A stretch of 64,000 nt of DNA from Vampirovibrio chlorellavorus (GCF_003149375.1 NZ_QFWH01000001.1:212753-276752), one strand, 5' to 3'. Positions 1-7,906 are shown, numbered from the stretch's first letter. Translations and numbers: made by a program. The notes: generated by a model from the sequence alone, not told the origin.

Positions 1-32
1 GAACCGACCGGAGAAAACATCACCCGACGTAG

Positions 33-1154
33 TTAATAGTCCGATGAATCATCCGAGGGCAGGGACTTTCCAGCACCGCCAGCAGCACCCGCGCCTTTGC
101 CAGCGGGGGTAGCGGTAGCCGGTTGGACCGGCTTGGTAGATTTAAAGTTCACCTTGACGTTACCCACGGCGTCAAAGTTTTTGGGGTTGGTGGTAATGGT
201 GATTTTATCGGCGGTAATCACCCGACCCGGCTCGGTAATGGTGGGCCGCCCGGTCAGGAAAATACGATCCAGATCGTTGCCCTTGAGCTTAAAAGTAGCC
301 TTGGGGCCCACGGCCACATAGTCATCATAAATAATTTTGACATGGCCACTAGCGATCATAATGTCCGAGGACTTGTCGTACTGCTGATAGTCTGAAGTAA
401 TGATGACTTTGCGGGGTTTGGGTGCCGCCACCGGGCCAGCGGGCTTGGGGCTGGCCGCTTCTTCTTTCAGGTCAACGTTGGTGGTGACATTATGCTCGGC
501 AATCATGTTGCCCGAATCCACCATAACAGTAATCCGATCGCCGTTAATGACGCTATTTTCCTGCTTGATTTTAGCCCCGCCGGAAAAAATAACGCGCTCG
601 GCCTTGCCATCTGGCTTCATGCGCACGTTGGCCAGAGAACTAAAGGCCTGGGAGCCCTTGTAATCCACCTTGACGTTCCCGCTGGCGGAAACCACCTTGT
701 TTTTATTGTCAAACTCCTGCACATCCGAGCGAATCAGGAACGGATCGGCGGCCACCGTGGCGATGTGGGACACCACATTGCCCAAAGCCCCGTAGCGGTC
801 TTCCGCCAGATAAACTTTGATGATATCACCCACCACGCTATCTTCGCCCACGCTGGGCTTGATACGCTTAAAGGCGGGCCGGTTGAAGAAGTTGGCCACC
901 TGCGGCTTCCCCGCCTCGTCCATATCCACTTCGGCCCGGCTGCCGGTGATTTTCATATCCTGAAAGGCCACTGTGACCCGTCCACTCAGGATATATTTTT
1001 TACTTTCCAGATTGTAGGACTGCTTGTCAGCGGTCATACGGATGCTGCTGGTATCCGGGGTAATGGCGGAGGTGGCAGAGGAGGCCAGAATCCAGGGGGA
1101 TAACAGGGCCGCAAAAGCTACCACGGCAGCTCTTTTATATACAAAGTAATTCAT
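33..1154 (-). CDS. LptA/OstA-like secreted protein
   Basis: A 373-residue protein with an N-terminal signal peptide (hydrophobic stretch in residues 8-30, ending near an SSATSA segment). It then has repeated beta-strand units of the OstA/LptA type: recurrent patterns such as ISGRVTV, ASGNVKV, ASGHVKI and AVGNVKV, each followed by a segment about DRITV-like strands. LptA-family proteins form a periplasmic beta-jellyroll bridge for lipopolysaccharide transport. About four such units make this protein longer than the roughly 180-residue proteobacterial LptA. The tail is Ala/Gly/Ser-rich. An upstream TTG in frame would add eight residues, but the ATG at 1154 gives the better signal peptide. Assignment to the OstA fold is firm; the exact place in the Lpt pathway is inferred, supported by kdsA elsewhere in the window. 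Confidence 0.8.
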   Translation of the reverse strand: MNYFVYKRAAVVAFAALLSPWILASSATSAITPDTSSIRMTADKQSYNLESKKYILSGRVTVAFQDMKITGSRAEVDMDEAGKPQVANFFNRPAFKRIKPSVGEDSVVGDIIKVYLAEDRYGALGNVVSHIATVAADPFLIRSDVQEFDNKNKVVSASGNVKVDYKGSQAFSSLANVRMKPDGKAERVIFSGGAKIKQENSVINGDRITVMVDSGNMIAEHNVTTNVDLKEEAASPKPAGPVAAPKPRKVIITSDYQQYDKSSDIMIASGHVKIIYDDYVAVGPKATFKLKGNDLDRIFLTGRPTITEPGRVITADKITITTNPKNFDAVGNVKVNFKSTKPVQPATATPAGKGAGAAGGAGKSLPSDDSSDY

Positions 1155-1367
1155 AAACACCTGCAGGGGATTAACCAAAAGAAAAGGGCATTTCTATGGT
1201 ACGACTTTCTTCTCCACTATGATAGAACAAACCGCTCAATTTGAAAAAAGCAACCCAAGGCCCTCGGCACACGCAGGGCGTCCCGCGTCAAGCACCGGCC
1301 GATGAGGCTGTCCAAAGGGATAATGGGGCCAGTTCTGGCAAAAACCGCATGGCAAAAACCCGTATGT

Positions 1368-1373
1368 TAGAAT
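1368..1373 (+). promoter_or_regulatory. -10-like TAGAAT just before an ATG
   Basis: TAGAAT lies 7 bases before the ATG at 1381, and no Shine-Dalgarno sequence precedes that ATG. This spacing would give a nearly leaderless transcript. The upstream ATG at 1372 overlaps the hexamer and is less likely to be used. No convincing -35 box is visible. Confidence 0.35.
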
Positions 1374-1380
1374 GGAAACT

Positions 1381-2037
1381 ATGTTTTACAGTCTTCACAA
1401 GCAAAATAATACTGCCCTACTCCCGACCGCGACTGCCCAGGGCCACTCCCCCGAGGGGACTTTGGACAAGTGGCCCGCCAGCTATCTGGATGGGTTTCAC
1501 CCCGTGAACAGCAACCAATGGGAACTGGAAGTCGACGGCCTGGTTGAAAAACCCCAGCGATTTACCTTAAAAGACTTCGCCCAGTTTACCCGCATCCAGC
1601 AAAACCGGCGACTGGTGTTTGCCGACGGCTACACCTACCGGGATACCTGGGAAGGGTTTGTGGTGCAGGAATTGCTGCACCGGCTTGTCCCGCTACCGGA
1701 AGCGCAATACCTGAAACAAACCAATGCCTGCGGCCAGGTAGAGTACATTGCCCTGAAAGATTTATACGCGCAACGCGCCCTATTCTGCCTGCGGGTTCGG
1801 GGGAAAGGGCTACCAGCCACTCATGGCGGGCCACTGCGCCTGATGGTGTTTGACCGCTACGCCCACAAAGGCCTTGGGCAATTGACAAAACTGGAGCTAA
1901 TTGCCGAGAGCGGCGAAGGCCACTTTGCCAACAAGGGCTATCCTCCCGACGCTTTGATCCAGCCGGGAAGCTACTACGCCTGCGACCTCCAGCGGATGGA
2001 AACCATTCAGGCACCGGGCGAAGTATTGCAGTGGTAG
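1381..2037 (+). CDS. Molybdopterin-fold (sulfite-oxidase/MsrP-like) protein without the Mo-ligand Cys
   Basis: A 218-residue protein resembling the oxidoreductase molybdopterin-binding domain: an opening WELEVDGLVEKPQRFTLKDF, a central TWEGFVVQELL, and a GGPLRLMVFDRYAHKGLGQ segment that matches the family pattern around the cofactor pocket. Where the family has Cys in a C-V-E-G-W type motif, this protein has F-A-D-G-Y, so the thiolate ligand to molybdenum is missing. It has no signal peptide, unlike periplasmic MsrP. It may bind a cofactor differently, act without molybdenum, or be a non-catalytic relative. The start at 1381 is preferred because a -10-like hexamer overlaps the ATG at 1372. 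Fold assignment is moderately confident; activity is unknown. Confidence 0.65.
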   Translation: MFYSLHKQNNTALLPTATAQGHSPEGTLDKWPASYLDGFHPVNSNQWELEVDGLVEKPQRFTLKDFAQFTRIQQNRRLVFADGYTYRDTWEGFVVQELLHRLVPLPEAQYLKQTNACGQVEYIALKDLYAQRALFCLRVRGKGLPATHGGPLRLMVFDRYAHKGLGQLTKLELIAESGEGHFANKGYPPDALIQPGSYYACDLQRMETIQAPGEVLQW

Positions 2038-2198
2038 CCCACAGACTGGTCGGACAGCCTTCAGGCCGGTGGGCCCACCAAGCGGAAGCAGGGCACCCAC
2101 GCAGCAGACGACCGGAACGGAATCTTTGCCAACAGCCCCTTTAGGGAACCGAACAGCATTCATATCGTCCTTGCTCAGGGTTAGCACTTTGCAAAATG

Positions 2199-2204
2199 TA
2201 TAAT
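2199..2204 (+). promoter_or_regulatory. Candidate -10 TATAAT in the 2038-2341 gap
   Basis: The 304-base gap between the molybdopterin-fold gene and the next secreted-protein gene contains a perfect TATAAT about 140 bases before the start. No well-spaced -35 box is present. Otherwise I see only a short antisense open frame (2187 downward) that overlaps the upstream gene and lacks coding signals. Confidence 0.35.
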
Positions 2205-2341
2205 ATGCGATTGAGGCGTGTTAACTTTTACAAACTTTCATCCACCCTTCAGAAATTGGTCGCCATACCCTGGTTTTATTGGGATAATGTCTTATAGGGT
2301 TCTCATTGGCACAGGCCAGCAACAACAAGGCAAATCACACC

Positions 2342-3613
2342 ATGAAGCATCATAAGCCGTCGGCATCCTGGGCTTTTAGACAACAGCTGGCCATTGGGCT
2401 GGCAGTCACTGTTGCCGCAGGCACCCTTTCAGCAAGCCCTGTACAGGCCGCTGGCACCACTTCACGGGATTTTTTGCCCCCCATCGCAACCATTAACGCG
2501 CGTTTGGTGGAACAGGCCGTCACCAGCACTGATGACCCCCTGGAGCCGGTGGCATTATCCGCCGTGCAGACCCCGGTATTGCACGCCACCCCCAAGGTGG
2601 AAATGCTGGACACCGACCTGAGCGCCCAGATTAAAGCCACACAGGTGGAGAACCTGATAGAAATCCAGCGAAAAATCGACGAGGCCGATTTGGAATCCTT
2701 GTGGGAAGCCACCGTGGAAAAGAACCCGGTCATCCGGTTCTCTCTGGAAAAACTGGCCACCCCGGCTGATTTACAAAACAAGCAATCCAGCCGGTTTATG
2801 ACCAAAACCCTGAACATGCTCATATCCGGGGCCACCATGGTGCCAGCCATGCTGCCGGGAAGCGGCATGTACCAGAACATGGGCAGCATGGCCGTGGGTA
2901 ACGCCCTACAGAATCTGGTGAATGGTAAAACCCAGATCAACCCCAACAGCTTATCCGCCACGGAGCAAATTCAGCTGGCCGGACTGATCGATCAACTCAA
3001 GCTCCGGCTTATCCACAATTACCAGGATTACAAGAACACCTTGCAAAATCTGGCTCAAAGCCACGCCATTACCACCAAAAACAACCTGTTGTACTCCAAA
3101 GCGCTGGCCTCCAAGAATGATTTGGCCATTATGGCGGCAGGGTCCGCCTATTATCAGTCTCTGCTGAGTGAAACCGCCTTGCGGCAAAAGGCCAAGCTAA
3201 ACCGGCTACAACTGGAGCGACTGGCTGGCCCGGAAGCGGTCCAGCGACTGGAGTTGGCCGTACACGTGCCAGAGTCCGCAGCCACAGCCCTAAGCACCCC
3301 GACCATTGAACCGGCCAGCCTGAACATAAAAGAACTGAAGCGTGAGGAATTCATTGGCCCCTCTCCCATGGAAAGCGTGCTGCAAAGCAGCACAGCCAAA
3401 ACCGGCGAGCTTATTGGCCCCGAACTACCGCCAGCCAAAGTGCGCATGCCCAAGCAAAACACCCGTAAAAAACCACAAAACAACGAACCGCTCCAGCCCA
3501 TGGAAATTGGGCCACAACTCAATGAAAGTGACGCCCATCACACGCTGGAACTCCCCAAGGCCATTTCGCTGATTGAGGATCACGCCCAAACAGGAGAGAT
3601 TGGACTGCAATGA
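2342..3613 (+). CDS. Secreted helical protein, degenerate OEP/TolC-like, paralog 1
   Basis: A 423-residue protein with a clear signal peptide (hydrophobic ALAV/VAAGT region ending at SPVQAAG). A LESLWEATVEKNPVIRFSLEKL segment recalls the first helix of outer-membrane efflux proteins. A small-residue-rich stretch with Gly and Met follows, then long amphipathic helices around LIDQLKLRLIHNYQDYKNTLQNL. The C-terminal 110 residues are Pro/Lys-rich and look disordered. It shares the LWEA-VE-IR-EKL pattern and the helix order with the next gene, so the two are tandem paralogs. It lacks obvious beta-barrel strands of TolC. A TTG at 2306 could extend it, but the ATG at 2342 gives a standard signal peptide. 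Function unknown. Confidence 0.75.
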   Translation: MKHHKPSASWAFRQQLAIGLAVTVAAGTLSASPVQAAGTTSRDFLPPIATINARLVEQAVTSTDDPLEPVALSAVQTPVLHATPKVEMLDTDLSAQIKATQVENLIEIQRKIDEADLESLWEATVEKNPVIRFSLEKLATPADLQNKQSSRFMTKTLNMLISGATMVPAMLPGSGMYQNMGSMAVGNALQNLVNGKTQINPNSLSATEQIQLAGLIDQLKLRLIHNYQDYKNTLQNLAQSHAITTKNNLLYSKALASKNDLAIMAAGSAYYQSLLSETALRQKAKLNRLQLERLAGPEAVQRLELAVHVPESAATALSTPTIEPASLNIKELKREEFIGPSPMESVLQSSTAKTGELIGPELPPAKVRMPKQNTRKKPQNNEPLQPMEIGPQLNESDAHHTLELPKAISLIEDHAQTGEIGLQ

Positions 3614-4560
3614 ACGGGCACCCAGCCTCACAACCCAAACACTGGCTCATTCACAGCCTGCTCCTGTTGTGCCTGACACAGGGCAACATTGTACAAGCCG
3701 CCAAACCCGCACAGCCTGAAGCCAAGAAAACCACGGCCTCTCCCACCGGCAGCGCGGCGGCCAATAAACCCAAGCCCGCCTCCCATCGAAAAGAGCCCAA
3801 ACCGGTTATTGATGAGGAAACCCATAAAAGCATTACAGAAGCGGCACTGAAACTGGATCAGGAAGTCCGCAAGCAGATGAATCAAACGGCGGACTCGATT
3901 CAGCGAGAAGATCAGGGTATTTACAATGAAGTGCGGGATGATGAAGAGTTGGCCCTGACCGATATTGGCATGCTGTGGGAAGCCGCCGTGGAACGCAGCG
4001 GAACCATTCGCTACGCCATAGAAAAACTCTCTCGCCGAGATGCCACCGGTAAACCCGTGGAAGCCGATAACTTCTCCAAACGCATGATCGGCAGTCTGGT
4101 ACACCTGGGCGGCGTGGCAGGCAGCATGTGGACCGGCACTCCCGCCGGACTGATTGGCTCAGGTATGATTCAGGACATGATGGCCGGGAACCCTTCCGAC
4201 TCCGCACTGTCCAGAGTAACCGACGCCGACATGGTCATTTTGGCCAAAGAGGTCGAGGAATTACAAAGCCAGCTCATCACCCTATATTACAACTATAAAC
4301 ACGCCAAGGAGCGCTTGGCACTGGCCAAAGAGGCTGAGCAGATGATTGAAAAGCACGGCAATCAGGCCGAAAGCAGCAACAATACCACAGAGGCGCTCAA
4401 GCCACTCATGCAATCCCTTGTTGAATCGGCCAGACAGGAAGTGCAAACCGCGGAACAAAATTACAACAGCAGCCGGGTGGCCCTCAGCGGACTCGTCGGC
4501 CCTGCCGCCATTTCTGCCTTGGAGCAGACTTCAAAAAAGAGTGCAAGCACCAAACTGTAA
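3610..4560 (+). CDS. Secreted helical protein, degenerate OEP/TolC-like, paralog 2
   Basis: A 316-residue protein whose ATG overlaps the stop of the preceding gene by four bases (ATGA), so the pair is probably translationally coupled. The signal peptide is LIHSLLLLCLTQGNIVQAA. A Lys/Pro/Ala-rich linker follows, then an IGMLWEAAVERSGTIRYAIEKL segment nearly matching the upstream paralog. A Gly/Met-rich patch and two long helices come next. The last one, ESARQEVQTAEQNYNSSRVA, followed by LSGLVG, resembles the closing helix of an OEP repeat. It is short for TolC (about 450 residues) and seems to hold a single repeat. A periplasmic or envelope-associated coiled-coil role is plausible; function is not known. 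Confidence 0.75.
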   Translation: MNGHPASQPKHWLIHSLLLLCLTQGNIVQAAKPAQPEAKKTTASPTGSAAANKPKPASHRKEPKPVIDEETHKSITEAALKLDQEVRKQMNQTADSIQREDQGIYNEVRDDEELALTDIGMLWEAAVERSGTIRYAIEKLSRRDATGKPVEADNFSKRMIGSLVHLGGVAGSMWTGTPAGLIGSGMIQDMMAGNPSDSALSRVTDADMVILAKEVEELQSQLITLYYNYKHAKERLALAKEAEQMIEKHGNQAESSNNTTEALKPLMQSLVESARQEVQTAEQNYNSSRVALSGLVGPAAISALEQTSKKSASTKL

Positions 4561-4589
4561 GCTCACAAAACCAGAATCAACCAGAATAC

Positions 4590-4617
4590 AAAAAGAGGTC
4601 AATACTGACCTCTTTTT
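4590..4617. terminator. Bidirectional rho-independent terminator
   Basis: A perfect 12-bp inverted repeat (AAAAAGAGGTCA / TGACCTCTTTTT) with an ATAC loop. It is A-rich on one side and T-rich on the other, so it can stop transcription from both the secreted paralog pair (plus) and rpsP (minus), which converge here. Confidence 0.9.
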
Positions 4618-4651
4618 AAATTATTCAAAAACCACCTGAGAATGCGACAGC

Positions 4652-4969
4652 TTACTCAGCAGCGGCTGCTTTGGCCTTCTCGGCGGCTTTCTTGGAGAGC
4701 TTGTCACGCTTGACCACTTCCAGCTTGATCAGGTTGCCATTGTCATCGGCTTTCTCGATCAGCTTTTTAGCGGTGTCGCTGGGTTGAGCGCCTTTACGGA
4801 TCCAGTCCATAGCGGCTTGCTTGTCCAGTTTCAACTCTTTGGAGATTGGATTGTAATACCCCAACTCAGACAAAGGCGCGCCATCCCGGCGATTACGAAT
4901 ATCAGTAACCACAATCCGGTAGAAGGGACGGTGTTTGCGACCCTGACGCTTCAAACGAATCTTAACCAT
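4652..4969 (-). CDS. rpsP: 30S ribosomal protein S16
   Basis: A 105-residue protein of the small ribosomal subunit. The N-terminus [20 protein letters not shown] and the following D-RNRRDG and LGYYNP motifs are diagnostic of S16. The C-terminal 25 residues are Lys/Ala-rich, a common extension. An AGGAG Shine-Dalgarno lies about ten bases before the ATG. It sits downstream of the respiratory cluster on the same strand with a 74-base gap, and may have its own promoter. Confidence 0.97.
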   Translation of the reverse strand: MVKIRLKRQGRKHRPFYRIVVTDIRNRRDGAPLSELGYYNPISKELKLDKQAAMDWIRKGAQPSDTAKKLIEKADDNGNLIKLEVVKRDKLSKKAAEKAKAAAAE

Positions 4970-5043
4970 AAATCGGGGAATCTCCTAGTTATACACGTGG
5001 ACACACTATTTAAGGTACATTTGTAGCACAAAGATGTTTTGAG

Positions 5044-5508
5044 TTACAAGCGACTTTTTCTTTGGTTGCGCAGGGCATTCAGAAACACCAGATTTCCAAT
5101 GGCCACATAGGTCAGGAACAGAATGGAAATGGTGTTGATCATCCAGGTATTGTGACCGTCGCTGATAAATCCAGCAGTCCAGGCGTGGCCGTTCTCAGCG
5201 GTCACCAAACCATAAATGGACAACAGCAGCATGTAAGCCCCCAGCAAGTGAGGAACCAGACACACAATGGCCACCGCCACCAGAAACTCAACAATCAACA
5301 ACAAGCCATAACCACCCCAAACCACATCCGATGCGCTGAAGTAGTTGTGCATCATGCCGGACAGGGTCAGTGGAATGGCGTTCATTAACAGAAAACAAGA
5401 AGCTGGCAAAATGATGGGCCAAAACTCCTTGAAAAACCACGAAAAACGACCGCCAGCGGTACTGACGTCAAAATGATGCTCTTCGGGATGCTCCGGGTGA
5501 TTAGACAT
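5044..5508 (-). CDS. Four-TM membrane protein at the end of the respiratory cluster
   Basis: A 154-residue integral membrane protein. It has a His/Glu-rich cytoplasmic-looking N-terminus (HPEHPEEHHF) and four hydrophobic segments at about residues 30-50, 60-82, 84-103 and 122-142. I do not recognise a family. AGGAGAGA precedes the ATG at 5508; an upstream in-frame TTG is less likely. It closes the run of tightly packed minus-strand genes, only 15 bases after the 36-residue peptide gene, so it may be an accessory or assembly subunit of the quinol-oxidising complex. That role is inferred only from position. Confidence 0.7.
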   Translation of the reverse strand: MSNHPEHPEEHHFDVSTAGGRFSWFFKEFWPIILPASCFLLMNAIPLTLSGMMHNYFSASDVVWGGYGLLLIVEFLVAVAIVCLVPHLLGAYMLLLSIYGLVTAENGHAWTAGFISDGHNTWMINTISILFLTYVAIGNLVFLNALRNQRKSRL

Positions 5509-5523
5509 GATCAATCTCTCCTA

Positions 5524-5634
5524 CTAACTCTCTGCAATAATACCAAAGCTAGCGATCAATAGTATTAGGGCAAAGTAGAAGAGATAAAACCAAACGTATT
5601 TGATAAATAGAGAAATATCCTTGCGATCTTCCAT
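5524..5634 (-). CDS. 36-residue single-TM peptide
   Basis: A very short frame: a charged start MEDRKDISLF, then one hydrophobic helix (about residues 9-33, rich in Phe, Leu, Ile and Tyr), and a short AES end. A strong AGAGGAAGAG Shine-Dalgarno lies 7 bases before the ATG. The gene starts 18 bases after the stop of the FlpD-type gene and ends 15 bases before the next gene, matching the spacing of the rest of the cluster. Tiny one-helix subunits are normal in cytochrome bc, b6f and cbb3 complexes, so a structural subunit is a reasonable guess. Confidence 0.6.
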   Translation of the reverse strand: MEDRKDISLFIKYVWFYLFYFALILLIASFGIIAES

Positions 5635-5652
5635 TTCAATCTCTTCCTCTGG

Positions 5653-6081
5653 CTACTTGGCGGCCTTGGCGGTGGACTTTACTTCCGGGGCGGGTAAAGA
5701 CTTGCAGTCCTCCACAAACTGCCCCACCAGCTCGCTCAGCTTGTCATACTCAACTGCCGATAGCCAGTAGCCTTGCACCCGACGCTTATCCACGCTGGGC
5801 TTTAACTTGGGCATGCGTTTGCCAATCAGGCGATCCCGGCAAAACTTGTTACCTTCGCGGTAGTGGCAATCGCCCATACGACAACCCAGGGCAAAAGTAC
5901 CGTTGGCACCGTTCTTGAGGGCCGTTTCCAGCATAACCGGTTGAATCTGGCCGCTGCAAGGAACGCGGATGATTTTGACAGATGGATGATCCAGCATGTT
6001 GCCTTCATCGTCCAGGTGACCTTTAAAGTCCACGCTCCGCTCGCAGACCAGGCCAATCAATTTGGGATTCTCAGTAGTCAT
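5653..6081 (-). CDS. MvhD/FlpD-type iron-sulfur protein
   Basis: A 142-residue protein of the methyl-viologen-reducing hydrogenase delta-subunit family. Diagnostic motifs are IRVPCSGQIQP, then FALGCRMGDCHYREGN and FCRDRL. Cysteines are in PCSG, GCRMGDC and the FC position, with one more near the N-terminus (VCERS). In known systems these proteins carry a [2Fe-2S] cluster and pass electrons between a hydrogenase or flavoprotein and HdrA-like bifurcating subunits. Here no hydrogenase or HdrA is nearby. The gene directly follows the cytochrome b-ferredoxin fusion, 14 bases away. It therefore probably takes electrons from, or gives them to, that ferredoxin domain (inference). Confidence 0.85.
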   Translation of the reverse strand: MTTENPKLIGLVCERSVDFKGHLDDEGNMLDHPSVKIIRVPCSGQIQPVMLETALKNGANGTFALGCRMGDCHYREGNKFCRDRLIGKRMPKLKPSVDKRRVQGYWLSAVEYDKLSELVGQFVEDCKSLPAPEVKSTAKAAK

Positions 6082-6095
6082 CAGCGATTTCCTTA

Positions 6096-7244
6096 TTAAG
6101 AAACTGTCAGAGCGGCTTCAATCTCAGCCAGTACATTGTTGGTATCCCGGCGGGGAATTTCAATGGCCTTGAAGGCACAAGCGCCTACACACAGACCACA
6201 ATTCGCGCAGCGTCCCGGATCCACAACAGCCAACCGCTTGAAGCGGGTGCCATCATTGCCACGATCCACCATCTCGATGGCCTCATAGGGGCAATCATTG
6301 TAGCAGAGCGAGCAACCTGTACAGTTTTCACGGGTAACCACAGCAAATTGATCGCGCAGTGCTTTCTTTTGCAGGTAAGGCAGAATCAACAAGCCCACCG
6401 GCACCGCAATCACCAGCAACACAACCAGCAAGGGAGCCACGTTGTGAGCCGCAAGATATTGAGGCCAGGCGTACAGCAGGTCAAAGTAGACATTCGGACT
6501 GACCGCCGTGAGCAAGGGAGCGGCTGCGGGATCCGACATGTTGGTCAGAACACCCAGCTCCACCGGGAAAGCGGCGGAAAACAGGAACAACACACCGGAC
6601 AACATGACCACCAGCGCCAAAGGCGGTTCGGAAACCGGGCGGGTAATGCGCAGGTAATGCAGCCACAACATGAACATCATAAACAGCGGAATACCCAGGT
6701 GCAGGAACATCATGCGGGTCAGGGTATAGTCGGTAATCATCTTGCCAGCCATCAAGGCTTCAGCCAAAGCGGCTCCCACAAACGGGGTTTTACCCACCAG
6801 GTTGAAAGTCATGTTGGCCAAAGTCACAGCCTCCTGATCCCAGATCAGAAGATAGCCGCTCAAACCCACGATGAATGTGATAATCAGCAATACCACGCCG
6901 GTTACCCAGGGGACGATCCGGTATTCCCGGTAACGATCAGTGAACCATACCCGAAACATGTGCAAAATCACAAAAATCATCATGCCATCGCTGGCATAAC
7001 GGTGGATGGAGCGGAACAAGTTACCAAACGGCAACTCGTAGGTAATGTAGCGAACGGACGCATAGGCAGTCGCCAGCGTGGGCTGGTAGTAGGCAAACAA
7101 CAGCAAACCGGAAATAAACAGGGCCCAGATAAAAAAGTTGGGCAAAGCCCCGTGATAGTAAAAAGGATTGTACTTTTGAGAAAAAAGTTTGTTTAAACCT
7201 CTCTCAAGCCAAAGTGTGGCATTCTGTAATGGTTCGGTGTACAC
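6096..7244 (-). CDS. Cytochrome b (two-haem) fused to a 2x[4Fe-4S] ferredoxin domain
   Basis: A 382-residue fusion. Residues 1-200 form a cytochrome b6-like four-helix core with all four haem ligands: H81 and H95 in helix B, H182 and H196 in helix D, both pairs 14 apart. Residues 205-293 resemble a shortened subunit IV, with PNVY (250-253) where quinol-oxidising enzymes have PEWY. Residues 308-363 hold two CxxCxxCxxxC motifs (ENCTGCSLCYNDCPYEAIEM and CANCGLCVGACAFKAIEI). The GTG at 7244 is preferred because AAAAGGAG lies 8 bases before it; an earlier in-frame GTG at 7265 has no such site. It is probably a second haem subunit passing electrons between quinone and iron-sulfur clusters on the cytoplasmic side. 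Confidence 0.88.
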   Translation of the reverse strand: MYTEPLQNATLWLERGLNKLFSQKYNPFYYHGALPNFFIWALFISGLLLFAYYQPTLATAYASVRYITYELPFGNLFRSIHRYASDGMMIFVILHMFRVWFTDRYREYRIVPWVTGVVLLIITFIVGLSGYLLIWDQEAVTLANMTFNLVGKTPFVGAALAEALMAGKMITDYTLTRMMFLHLGIPLFMMFMLWLHYLRITRPVSEPPLALVVMLSGVLFLFSAAFPVELGVLTNMSDPAAAPLLTAVSPNVYFDLLYAWPQYLAAHNVAPLLVVLLVIAVPVGLLILPYLQKKALRDQFAVVTRENCTGCSLCYNDCPYEAIEMVDRGNDGTRFKRLAVVDPGRCANCGLCVGACAFKAIEIPRRDTNNVLAEIEAALTVS

Positions 7245-7267
7245 GGGCTTAACTCCTTTTAGCACGT

Positions 7268-7579
7268 CTATTGCTTGTTTTTAGGCTCATCCAACGCAGT
7301 AGAAATCTCTTCCTGCGCACCTAGCAAAATATAAGAAATACTAACGGCGAATAACACTACCCCGATAGCAAGGCTGTACTGCTGCAAACCGGGCTTGATC
7401 ACAGCTTCAAACTGCTTGGAAATAGCCAGCGGATTCAGGATCTCCTGAGGATGCCCGCCAACCAGGGTGACCAGCCAGACACTGCCTTCAGCGTTAAACA
7501 TGACCCATAACCCGAACAATGAGGCAACGGCAATCAGCAGAGCGAGAAAATCTCTCCAATTGTTTTTTGATGAATTCAT
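7268..7579 (-). CDS. Two-TM small membrane protein
   Basis: A 103-residue protein with hydrophobic segments at about residues 10-28 and 68-87, joined by a loop with a conserved-looking GGHPQEILNPLAISKQFE stretch. The C-terminus is charged. The ATG overlaps the stop of the upstream 109-residue gene by four bases. No family recognised. Its place between the two cytochrome b genes suggests a subunit of the complex. Confidence 0.7.
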   Translation of the reverse strand: MNSSKNNWRDFLALLIAVASLFGLWVMFNAEGSVWLVTLVGGHPQEILNPLAISKQFEAVIKPGLQQYSLAIGVVLFAVSISYILLGAQEEISTALDEPKNKQ

Positions 7580-7905
7580 TGATTCTTTCCTTTTTTCTCA
7601 GAAGTGATTCTCAGTAAGAAACCTTTCCGAATCATCCAATCAAATAACTTTACCGGTTTTTGCACGTTACCCTTGTGCTTTTCCTGAACGTAGCTGTCGT
7701 AAGCCAGAATGCCAATGGACTGAAACAGAAGCACCATCACCAGCAACCACAAGCCAGCGTTTGGCCAGGTGGGTTCCAGGGTAAAGATTCTAAAGGTCTG
7801 AAAGCCCAGCGATGCGATGAAGGTAGCCAAAAGAAAGAAGAACCACCAAGCCATCCTGTTCAAAGGCTTCTGACCTAAATCATACTCCTGCGACAACCGA
7901 GGCAT
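7576..7905 (-). CDS. Two-TM small membrane protein
   Basis: A 109-residue protein beginning MPRLSQEYDLGQKPLNRMAW, with hydrophobic segments at about residues 18-38 and 46-66 and a basic C-terminal half. An open frame continues upstream into the cytochrome b gene, but the ATG at 7905 lies one base after that gene's stop and gives a compact protein. It is translationally linked downstream by an ATGA overlap. No family recognised; likely an accessory subunit of the bc-type complex by position. Confidence 0.7.
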   Translation of the reverse strand: MPRLSQEYDLGQKPLNRMAWWFFFLLATFIASLGFQTFRIFTLEPTWPNAGLWLLVMVLLFQSIGILAYDSYVQEKHKGNVQKPVKLFDWMIRKGFLLRITSEKKGKNQ

Positions 7906-7906
7906 C

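Noticed and set aside
1-32. Possible start of another minus-strand gene at the left edge (ATG at 20-18)
   Set aside because: Only six codons are inside the window and no clear Shine-Dalgarno precedes it.
492-1103. 203-residue plus-strand frame opposite the LptA-like gene
   Set aside because: It is a His/Gly-rich mirror of a well-supported gene, with no family motif.
1897-2187. Antisense 96-residue frame with an AAGGA before an internal ATG
   Set aside because: It overlaps the molybdopterin-fold gene on the opposite strand for half its length and its composition looks like a shadow frame.
6348-7196. 282-residue plus-strand frame opposite the cytochrome b-ferredoxin gene
   Set aside because: Gln/His/Asn-rich sequence is typical of the antisense of a membrane protein; the minus strand has clear cofactor motifs.
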